From assembly GCA_905221605.1 (NCBI GenBank), contig CAJNDS010002617.1, positions 224,928-261,982 of the forward strand: a stretch of 37,055 nucleotides of DNA. Reading direction: 5' to 3'. Position numbers and translations under genes: made by a program. Shown here piece after piece: positions 31,281 through 37,055 of this stretch. The notes beneath the pieces were generated by a model that saw nothing but the letters and a program-made list of their open reading frames with translations, was not told where the DNA came from and made no database searches. The stretch's first letter is position 1. Each line of letters starts with the position of its first letter. This stretch comes from Symbiodinium natans. Taxonomy: Eukaryota > Sar > Dinophyceae > Suessiales > Symbiodiniaceae.

Positions 31281-31291
31281 CCTGGTTGTAC

Positions 31292-31450
31292 ATGAAAGCA
31301 CCAGGGCCCCATCAGTCGTCAACCTTGCAGTCTCTATGGCTTTCGCGAGCCGGGAATCCCCAGGTACCTTCAGTTCGTTCTTTACTAGTGGAGGCATGCT
31401 TAGTTAGGATGCAAAAGTCGTTGCCTCATCGGTTGCGTGCTCGCATATGA
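31292..31450 (+). CDS. short open frame, 52 codons from ATG
   Basis: MKAPGPHQSSTLQSLWLSRA, GNPQVPSVRSLLVEACLVRM and QKSLPHRLRARI to TGA. Basic. CCCCAG/GTACCT in the middle could be a splice junction instead. Unrecognised. Confidence 0.3.
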   Translation: MKAPGPHQSSTLQSLWLSRAGNPQVPSVRSLLVEACLVRMQKSLPHRLRARI

Positions 31451-31671
31451 GATTGGCCGTTCCACGCACGTCCTTCCCCAGCCGCAGCAAGAACCACCCC
31501 AAGCCAGGCAGCCCAGGCACAGCATTTTGTACCCTAAGGTGGCACACCTCGCAGGATCAACCGCGCATAGTTTTTGGGCACTGCAAAATGAACGCAGATG
31601 TCATCAGCCCGAAACCACAGTTAATGCTAAGCAACATATATAGTCATGGGACCCCACACTACTCCGCATAA
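31437..31671 (+). CDS. two overlapping open frames, undecided
   Basis: Frames of 68 and 74 codons overlap (QPQQEPPQARQPRHSILYPK; SFPSRSKNHPKPGSPGTAFC). Both are proline/glutamine-rich. No splice or start signal decides. Confidence 0.22.
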
Positions 31672-31740
31672 TAACCACCCCGTGCCCAAGCATAATCAAA
31701 GGCTACGGGGTAGGTGTAATTAAAGGTGGGGTGGTATAGG
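31672..31740. other. small foldback
   Basis: AACCACCCCG at the left and GGTGGGGTGGTAT at the right are imperfect inverted repeats about 65 bp apart, with TAATCAAAGG / TAATTAAAGG words inside. Confidence 0.45.
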
Positions 31741-31919
31741 GTCGCATGATTCAGTTGAGTCTGTACAAGCGTTAGTCAGGTCCTGCGCTGTGCTAGAAAC
31801 TCCTGAGCATCAGCCATAATGTGTACATAAGCGTATAGGGCACACAGAAGAAAAGTTTTATCCGGGCTCCAAATCCACTGCAGTTTTGTCTAGAATCTTC
31901 CGTTGCGTCTAATCTCGAG

Positions 31920-32153
31920 TTAGGGTGCAAGGTTTAATGATGAATATGGGTACGCCCTAAACCAAAAACCATAAACCACACATCTGGAACCATTAACCTT
32001 CCAGCCCGGAGGTGCTTCTCCGAAGCGCTTCGCCAGATCCACAGGCTGACGACCAAAATATGCCGCTGCAGTACCGCTGTATGACGGAATACTCCTTAAG
32101 CCACTTTCACGACCCTTGTGTCGAGCCGTTCCTGAGTTTCCCAGAGAGCCCAT
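31920..32153 (-). CDS. reverse-strand open frame, 77 codons, unknown
   Basis: Reads GTARHKGRESGLRSIPSYSG and FGRQPVDLAKRFGEAPPGWK. It is the only reverse-strand frame that looks as protein-like as the + strand islands. It lies in a 7-mer-free stretch. Not recognised. Confidence 0.27.
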   Translation of the reverse strand: MGSLGNSGTARHKGRESGLRSIPSYSGTAAAYFGRQPVDLAKRFGEAPPGWKVNGSRCVVYGFWFRAYPYSSLNLAP

Positions 32154-32245
32154 GAACCTCTTGCCAAAGCGTATTCCTTAAACCATAGGGATCCTTAGTC
32201 TGAGAAGGTAGATTACGTGATTGAGGGGTATTGGGTGCTTTAGGT

Positions 32246-32374
32246 TACTTGGAGGTGCATGGTACTTAGTAACTAATTATAGTTGTACTTATAACTGTAC
32301 TTATAACTGTATATATGCTGTACTTATAGCCACATTAGGGCAATTGGTTGATAAGTACCCTGAACCTCCGAGTA
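32246..32374. mobile_element. family A palindromic element, complete, 129 bp
   Basis: TACTTGGAGGTGCATGGTAC and GTACCCTGAACCTCCGAGTA pair at 17 of 20; the interior has repeated GTACTTATAACT words. Confidence 0.8.
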
Positions 32375-32379
32375 GAATC

Positions 32380-32481
32380 TTGGAGCCTGTTTCAAATGCG
32401 CATTTGGGGCCAAGGTTTGATTCTGATTCGGGTTGGCTCCGGGACAACACAGCATGCGGCTGGGTCATGCTGGGTCCATAG
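32380..32481 (+). CDS. exon candidate ending in TAG
   Basis: After the element the frame reads LEPVSNAHLGPRFDSDSGWL and RDNTACGWVMLGP to TAG. A G-type array starts right after. The left limit is uncertain. Confidence 0.32.
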   Translation: MEPVSNAHLGPRFDSDSGWLRDNTACGWVMLGP

Positions 32482-32482
32482 G

Positions 32483-32545
32483 TTGGGGTTTAGGGTTTGA
32501 GGTTTGGGGTTTAGGATTTAGGGTTTAGGGTTTCGGGTTTCGGGT
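32483..32545 (+). repeat. G-type array, degenerate
   Basis: TTTAGGG, TTTGGGG and TTTCGGG units. Confidence 0.88.
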
Positions 32546-32599
32546 TGGGAGTTCAGAACTCGTGTTTCTGGGTGTAAGGATTGTTCCTCGCTTTCGCAG

Positions 32600-32637
32600 T
32601 GACTCTTTGCGTCCCTTTCCGGGGTTCTGGGCTTCCT
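32600..32637 (+). CDS. short exon candidate after a strong acceptor
   Basis: TTGTTCCTCGCTTTCGCAG is a strong acceptor. The frame then reads TLCVPFRGSGLP into C-type repeat. No donor found before the repeat. Confidence 0.3.
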
Positions 32638-32690
32638 AAACCCTAAACCCAAAACCCAAAACCCTAAACCCTAAACCCCTCCAAGTTCAG

Positions 32691-32755
32691 GCCAGGCTCT
32701 GGAGGTTTGGGCTTTTGGCCCAAGGTTTGGCAGTTGATGAGGGCTTATTTGCAGG
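32691..32755 (+). CDS. exon candidate, 65 nt, GT donor
   Basis: CCTCCAAGTTCAG precedes ARLWRFGLLAQGLAVDEGLF and ends at GTTCAT. C-type left (32636-32681), G-type right (32765-). Confidence 0.4.
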
Positions 32756-32764
32756 GTTCATGGG

Positions 32765-32970
32765 TTCAGGGTTTAGGGTGTAGGGTTTAGGGTTTAGGGT
32801 TTAGGGTTTATGTGTAGGGTTCAGGGCTTATAGGGTTTCGAGCGCATCATGGTTGCAGTCGATGGGGCTTAGGGTTTAGGGTTTGCGGGCGAGGGTTTGG
32901 GGTTCAGGGGTTTAGGGCTTCTATGGATTGGGCTTGCAGGGTTCGTGATTTTTAGGTTTCAGGGTTACAG
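32765..32970 (+). repeat. G-type array, degenerate
   Basis: TTTAGGG, TTCAGGG and irregular units. Confidence 0.88.
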
Positions 32971-33009
32971 GGCTTTTGGGGTAAAATGACCGTGTTGCCC
33001 TGCTTGCAG

Positions 33010-33102
33010 GACCTGTCGAATGCCGCCCAGACACTCCGCAGCAACTGCCCAGCTTACATGTTTTTTCTACCCGAAACCGCCCTAAATCACGAAAGCCTGT
33101 AA
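33010..33102 (+). CDS. exon candidate after a very strong acceptor, ending in TAA
   Basis: GTGTTGCCCTGCTTGCAG precedes DLSNAAQTLRSNCPAYMFFL and PETALNHESL with TAA at 33100-33102. An ordinary protein-like composition and one of the best acceptors. G-type repeat on the left, C-type on the right: the reverse of the usual order. Confidence 0.47.
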   Translation, partial: DLSNAAQTLRSNCPAYMFFLPETALNHESL

Positions 33103-33200
33103 ACCCTAAACCCTGCACCCTAAACCCTGAACTCTGAACCCTAAACCCTAAACCCTAAACCCTAAACCCTAAACCCTAAACCCTAAACCCTAAACCCTGA
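33103..33200 (-). repeat. CCCTAAA array
   Basis: About twelve units with CCCTGAA at both ends. Confidence 0.95.
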
Positions 33201-33207
33201 ACCCCTC

Positions 33208-33336
33208 AAGCCTTCGAGCTCTCTGGACTCTCAAGCGGCCTCGGGCCTGAAAGCCTCGAACCTTAAGCCAGCCAACCTTGGTTTCGGATTTACCGAGGCT
33301 TTAGGGTTTAAGGCTTTATTAAGGGCAGGGTTTTAG
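33208..33336 (+). CDS. open stretch ending in TAG in G-type repeat
   Basis: Reads KPSSSLDSQAASGLKASNLK and PANLGFGFTEALGF. Serine/alanine-rich. CCTTCGAG is a weak acceptor. Confidence 0.28.
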   Translation, partial: KPSSSLDSQAASGLKASNLKPANLGFGFTEALGFKALLRAGF

Positions 33337-33462
33337 GGTTTAGGGTTTAGGGTTTAGGGTGTAGCGAGTGTAGGGTTTGGGGTTTAGGGTTGACTAAGAG
33401 GTATAAGGAGGGACCTCCTACCAGGGACCCTCGATCTTATGCCCCTATTTAACCCATACAGA

Positions 33463-33555
33463 GCCCGTATTTCATTATACCTCATATAGTCCCTGCATAC
33501 CTAAGTAGCCCCTAAGACAACACCGAAATAAGTCCCTGAGGTCCCTAAATACGGG
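33463..33555. mobile_element. foldback with CCCGTATTT / AAATACGGG ends; holds the 36-bp repeat
   Basis: Nine-base perfect ends 93 bp apart, interior partly palindromic (ACCTCA / TGAGGT). It contains the copy (33480-33515) of the sequence seen at 3802-3837, so the element family has at least two members here. Confidence 0.6.
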
Positions 33556-33721
33556 TCCTTCCTCTAGCGCCTTGAGAAGTGTAGGGCTGAGGGCGCAAGA
33601 CCCCGGATTTTGGGCCTTGCAGGGCCCAAGACCCCTGAGTCTGGGAATATAGTATCTATAGGGGTTTAGGGCTGAGGGTTTAGGGATCCTCATCATGAGT
33701 TATGGCCGAATTCTGAAGGGA

Positions 33722-33875
33722 AACCCTAAACCCTGACCCTAGACCCTAGACCCTAGACCCTAGACCGTAGACCCTAGACCCTAGACCCTAGACCCTAGAC
33801 CCTAGACCCTAGACCCTAAACCCTAAACCCTAAACCCTAAACCCTAAACCCTAAACCCTAAACCCTAAACCCTAA
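33722..33875 (-). repeat. CCCTAGA block then CCCTAAA array
   Basis: About eleven CCCTAGA units (33738-33815) switch cleanly to about nine CCCTAAA units. Confidence 0.97.
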
Positions 33876-33888
33876 CCAAATCGCCCAG

Positions 33889-34012
33889 GACCTCTGCGGC
33901 CATCCGCACGGCACGCGAGATGCTCTCGCGTGTGGCGGCGGTGGCGGCTGAAGCGAGGCGGCCAGCTTGTCTGTACTATTGGAGCTTCAGAAGTCTCAAT
34001 ATCGTCCGCTGA
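33889..34012 (+). CDS. exon candidate, alanine/arginine-rich
   Basis: CAAATCGCCCAG precedes TSAAIRTAREMLSRVAAVAA then EARRPACLYYWSFRSLNIVR and TGA. The right half may be intronic. Another frame gives a Gly run from the GGCGGC repeats. Confidence 0.33.
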
Positions 34013-34017
34013 GAAGT

Positions 34018-34370
34018 CATATATGTTTGTATACATACATATGTATATGTGTGGCTGCGAGTCAAAAGTACAGGTATGTAACAGGCCCCTGGCATCTTTT
34101 TCCGATATAGGTATTGAAACAAGGCCAGTCTTCTTGCGACCAGCCTCCGCGCGACAAGCCTCCGCGACAAGCCCGTCCTTGCCACCATCTTGCGAGTTTG
34201 GGAGCCCGCGACAAGCCCGCGACATACGTATGACACAACCGGGCTCGACAAATAGTATGTAACAGAGGCGGGGGGTGGGACACTGCGACATACCGGCATT
34301 CAAACTCACATCCATATATACATATGTATATAATCACATACATACATACATGTGTATGTATTATATATGC
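34018..34370. mobile_element. long imperfect inverted repeat with TA/CATA-rich arms and internal GCGACAAGCC repeats
   Basis: The left arm (about 34030-34082, TACATATGTATATGTGTGGC ... GGTATGT) and right arm (about 34288-34335, ACATACCGG ... ATATACATATGTATA) are imperfect reverse complements of about 45 nt. GTATGTAACAG also recurs directly (34074-34084, 34255-34265). Between them GCGACAAGCC occurs about five times (34140-34225). Open frames on both strands through it are unconvincing. Confidence 0.5.
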
Positions 34371-34555
34371 AGATGATAGCAAAAACTACCAAAGATACAC
34401 ATTCCTCCCCCTTCCCCTGCTGCCGTACTCTCCACCCAAGGGTCTTCTCCGTGACGTTCGATACTGACCAAACATCCGACACGAACACGCGCGCGGCCGC
34501 CCGTGCGCACGCCCGCACGCGCATCTAAACACCTGGAACCCCACACCCTGAGCTT
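34371..34555. other. unique stretch, nothing recognised
   Basis: GC-rich near 34485-34520 (CGCGCGCGGCCGC-type). Reverse frames of 72-83 codons are open, without features I trust. Confidence 0.4.
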
Positions 34556-34566
34556 ACAGCTCCCAG

Positions 34567-34636
34567 GAAGGCTCCTTGGAGGTGGAATCCCTGGGGTCAG
34601 TCGCGGCAGCATTTATGACCAACCTATGCACCCTAG
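34567..34636 (+). CDS. exon candidate, then G-type array
   Basis: GCTTACAGCTCCCAG precedes EGSLEVESLGSVAAAFMTNL then CTL. Acidic then hydrophobic; unrecognised. No clear donor at the edge. Confidence 0.42.
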
Positions 34637-34917
34637 GGTTTAGGGTTTAGGGTTTAGGGTTTAAGGTTTAAGGTTTAGGGTTTCGGCTACTCTGTGGGTT
34701 GAGCTCAGACAGTATTTGGGGCCTAAAGTTTAGGGTTTTCATCAGTTTTGCTTCGCCCTCATCCACCCTAAACACCTAAACCCTAAACCCTAAACCCTAA
34801 ACCCTAAACCCTAAACCCTAAACCCTAAACCCTAAACTCTAAACCCTAATTAAACCCTAAACCCCAAACCCTAAACCCTAAACCCTAAACCCGAAACCCT
34901 AAACCCTAAACCCCAAA
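34634..34917. repeat. G-type array, loop, C-type array (inferred intron)
   Basis: TTTAGGG units at 34634-34690, a unique stretch of about 75 bp, then CCCTAAA units at 34766-34917. Confidence 0.93.
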
Positions 34918-34931
34918 CCGGGTTGGCACAG

Positions 34932-34984
34932 CTTGGAAGGCTTGGGGAGCTCACCACGCAGAACCTGGTGCACGACCCAGCATG
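34932..34984 (+). CDS. exon candidate, 53 nt, GT donor
   Basis: GGTTGGCACAG precedes LGRLGELTTQNLVHDPA and GTCAGA. The same frame reaches a TAG at 34998. C-type left, G-type right. Confidence 0.38.
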
Positions 34985-35014
34985 GTCAGATTGCAGTTAG
35001 AGTCTTTTGGGTGT

Positions 35015-35098
35015 GGCAGGTTTAGGGTTTTGGGTTGAGGGTTTAGGGTTTAGGGTTTAGGGTTCAGGGTTTAGGGTTTAGGGTTTAGGGTTAGGGTT
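35015..35098 (+). repeat. TTTAGGG array
   Basis: About eleven units with minor variants. Confidence 0.94.
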
Positions 35099-35360
35099 TC
35101 CGGATTGGAATAGTTACGAGCAAAATTCCCTTATGGTGCCTACATAATTAGACGATAATATCCCCCAAAACCCTATTCCGATTCTTACAGTAAGGCCCCT
35201 GTATTAAAAGGTTTAGGGTTTAGATCTCAGGATCAAAGCAAAAACGCATGGAGGAGGACCGGTGCCATGGGTTTGGTGGATTTAGGGTTTCGGGTTTAGG
35301 GGACAAGGGGACGATGCACCTGCCCTTTCTGAGAACGCAAGTCTCAGCTAGGACCCTAGT
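35099..35360. other. unique stretch, nothing recognised
   Basis: Contains one G-type patch near 35210-35225 and 35279-35300. Overlapping open frames of about 60 codons on both strands have no distinguishing feature. Confidence 0.45.
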
Positions 35361-35424
35361 TAGGGTCATAAGTATAGTTCCCATACTTATAGCCCTATTT
35401 ATCACTACCCATGAACCTCCAAGC
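35361..35424 (-). mobile_element. family A palindromic element, right half
   Basis: TAGGGTCATAAGTATAGTTC, CATACTTATAGCCCTATTTA and ACTACCCATGAACCTCCAAG match the inner and right arms of complete copies. The left terminus is missing. C-type repeat begins two bases later. Confidence 0.7.
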
Positions 35425-35425
35425 T

Positions 35426-35520
35426 CTAAACCCTAAACCCTAAACCCTAAACCCTAAACCCTAAACCCTAAACCCTAAACCCTAAACCCTAAACCCTAAA
35501 CCCTAAACCCTAAACCCTAG
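35426..35520 (-). repeat. CCCTAAA array
   Basis: Thirteen or so perfect units directly abutting a family A half-element. Confidence 0.96.
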
Positions 35521-35600
35521 GGTGCAGACCCCAAATGCGGCTCCTTTGTCTTAAGGTTCGGGGTCTTGGGTTGACGGTTGGTGAAGTTCCTCTTCCGCAG

Positions 35601-35667
35601 GAAGGTCGCTTCCTTGAGGTTTAGTGAAGGGGTGCGAAGTCTCTACCTGTGCTTTTTGCTGTCTTAA
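35601..35667 (+). CDS. exon candidate after a strong acceptor, ending in TAA
   Basis: GAAGTTCCTCTTCCGCAG precedes KVASLRFSEGVRSLYLCFLL plus S, with TAA at 35665-35667. Hydrophobic end; unrecognised. Confidence 0.38.
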
Positions 35668-35672
35668 CGCCC

Positions 35673-35730
35673 TATCCCCTAAACCCTAAACCCTAAACCC
35701 TAAACCCTAAACCCTAAACCCTAAACCCTA
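35673..35730 (-). repeat. CCCTAAA array
   Basis: Eight units leading to an ATTCCAG acceptor. Confidence 0.95.
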
Positions 35731-35737
35731 ATTCCAG

Positions 35738-35812
35738 GCGAACAGCCTGTGGAGTCTCGGGAAGGCGGGCTCAGGGTCGGCGCATGGGCCTAGAGTTGAG
35801 GCTTGTTTTTGG
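35738..35812 (+). CDS. exon candidate between C- and G-type arrays
   Basis: CTAATTCCAG precedes ANSLWSLGKAGSGSAHGPRV then EACF. No clear donor before the G-type array at 35815. Confidence 0.36.
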
Positions 35813-35814
35813 TG

Positions 35815-36104
35815 TTGGGGTTTAGGGTTTGGGGTTTGGGGTTTAGGGTTCAGGGTTTAGGGTTTCGGGTTTGGGGTTTGGGGTTTAGGGTTTGGGCTTT
35901 AGGGTGTAGGATTTCTGGTTCAAGGTTGAGAGTTTCGGGTTAGAAGCTCTAAACCTGCCTAAACCCTTGCACCCCGAAACTCTCAACTCCCCTGAGCCCC
36001 CAAACCGTATAATTACCCTAACCCCTAAACCCTAAACCCTAAACCCTAAACCCTAAACCCTAAACCCTAAACCCTAAACCCTAAACCCTAAACCCTAAAC
36101 CCTT
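35815..36104. repeat. G-type array, short loop, C-type array
   Basis: TTTAGGG/TTTGGGG units at 35815-35900, an irregular stretch, then CCCTAAA units at 36016-36104. Confidence 0.94.
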
Positions 36105-36170
36105 TTGTGCAAGATCGTTGCTAAGCTTTGGGGGACTTCGTGGTAGGCCTGGGCTTGAGGATGTCGGGGT

Positions 36171-36215
36171 CTACTTGGAGGTTCGTTTGGGCAGTTAGAA
36201 GTCGGGGTTATAATA
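36171..36215 (+). mobile_element. family A palindromic element, left half
   Basis: CTACTTGGAGGTTCGTTTGG followed by GCAGTTAGAAGTCGGGGTTA matches the left arm. C-type repeat replaces the right arm. Confidence 0.7.
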
Positions 36216-36261
36216 AACCCTAAACCCTAAACCCTACACCTCAGACCCTAAAGCAGGGGTA

Positions 36262-37055
36262 CTTAGAATGAGGAGAGGGAGAGGGAGAGAGGGAGAGAGG
36301 GAGAGAGGGAGAGAGAGGGAGAGAGGGAGAGGAGAGGGAGAGAGGGAGAGAGGGAGAGAGAGGAGAGAGGGAGAAAAAGTGAGAGAGGGAGAAAAAGGGA
36401 GAGAGGGAGAAAAAGCGAGAGAGGGAGAAAAAGTGAGGGAGAAAAAGGGAGAGAGGGAGAAAAGGGAGCGAGGGAGAGAAAAAAGGGACGAGAGAGGGAG
36501 AAAAAGAGAAAAAGGGAGGAGAGGGGAGGGAAAACAGGGAGAGAGGGAGAGAAGAGGGGAGAGAGGGAGAAAAAGGGAGAGAGGGAAAGAGAGGGGAGAG
36601 TACAAAGGGAGAGAGGGAGAGAGAGGGAGAGAGGGAGAGAGAGGGAGAGAGGGAGAGAGGGAGAGAGAGAGAGAGAGGGGGAGAGAGGGAGAGAGGGAGA
36701 AAAAGAGAAAAAGGGAGAGAGGGAGAAAAAGAGAAAAAGGGAGAGAGGGAGAAAAAGAGAAAAAGGGAGAGAGGGAGAAAAAGAGAAAACGGGAGAGAGG
36801 GAGAACAAGAGAAAAAGGGAGAGAAGGAGAAAAAGAGAAAAAGGGAGAGAGGGAGAAAAAGTGAGAGAGGGAGAAAAAAGGGAGAGAGGGAGAAAAAGGG
36901 AGAGAGGGAGAAAAAGGGAGAGAGGGAGAAAAAAGGGAGAGAGGGAGAAAAAGGGAGAGAGGGAGAAAACGGGAGAGAGGGAGAAAAAGGTAGAGAGGTA
37001 GAAAAAGGGAGAGAGGCAGAAAAACGGAGAGAGGGAGAAAAAGGGAGAGAGGGAG
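36262..37055 (+). repeat. polypurine array GGGAGAGA / GGGAGAAAAA, runs off the window
   Basis: Nearly 800 bp of G and A with almost no pyrimidines on the + strand. Early units are mostly GGGAGAGA; later ones alternate GGGAGAGA with GGGAGAAAAA to give an approximately 18-bp higher-order unit. Frames through it read Arg/Glu/Gly/Lys (+) or Ser/Leu/Pro (-) for up to 198 codons and are artefacts. The right end is not reached. Confidence 0.97.

Noticed and set aside
33872-34382. Four overlapping reverse-strand frames of 106-147 codons
   Set aside because: They run through TA/CATA microsatellite and the GCGACAAGCC repeats on opposite strand to all good splice sites; no motif seen.
36234-36864. Open frames of 123-198 codons (Arg/Glu/Gly/Lys or Ser/Leu/Pro rich)
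   Set aside because: Low-complexity polypurine/polypyrimidine repeat with no stop codons possible in most frames; composition follows the repeat.
1-37055. tRNA, rRNA or snRNA genes
   Set aside because: I looked for GGTTCGAATCC-type T-loops and rRNA core words by eye and found none; a covariance-model scan would be decisive.

Overview
The window looks like nuclear DNA of a eukaryote with long, intron-rich genes, most probably a dinoflagellate. The main evidence is a very large load of the 7-mer TTTAGGG/CCCTAAA, the telomere unit of dinoflagellates and plants, scattered in both orientations. A sequence close to the dinoflagellate spliced leader lies at 22147-22166. The short GC-rich coding-like islands have GT or GC donors. 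There is no bacterial gene organisation, and I found no rRNA, tRNA, CRISPR or prokaryotic IS. The lineage is inference; a green alga or a chromerid is not excluded.

Layout. From start to end the window alternates between (a) telomere-like arrays of 50-300 bp, pure or degenerate, and (b) unique islands of about 60-200 bp that are richer in GC. Many islands have a pyrimidine-rich tract ending in AG directly upstream on the + strand, then a short open frame, and sometimes a GT or GC donor. All the convincing splice signals are on the + strand, so the simplest reading is one or a few long + strand transcription units with tiny exons and introns filled with telomere-like repeat. Open frames of 15-40 codons are common by chance, so single exon calls are weak (mostly 0.2-0.45); the repeated layout is the stronger evidence. 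Only two islands resemble a known family: 7784-7883 resembles a protein-kinase catalytic loop (HxDxxP type) and 20990-21120 faintly resembles the last kinase subdomain.

The most unusual point is polarity. About nineteen exon candidates have a CCCTAAA array on their left and a TTTAGGG array on their right. Each inferred intron therefore begins with UUUAGGG repeats, ends with CCCUAAA repeats, and could fold back on itself, bringing its two splice sites together. Several of these inferred introns carry, in the middle, a copy of a second repeat: a 79-155 bp palindromic element with ends like ACTTGGAGGTTCATGG (ten or more copies, whole or half).

Other contents are a second small palindromic family (7414-7508, 7668-7772, 13278-13363), a 411-bp element with perfect 19-bp terminal inverted repeats (12631-13041), a perfect 34-bp hairpin (26493-26570), several single foldbacks, a GGCAACCCTGG minisatellite (14404-14706), a frame-shifted small gene-like stretch (28776-29065), and three stretches almost free of 7-mers (10090-11030, 14740-15960, 31290-32480) that hold the longest open frames. 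The right end (36262-37055) is a GGGAGAGA/GGGAGAAAAA polypurine array running off the window.
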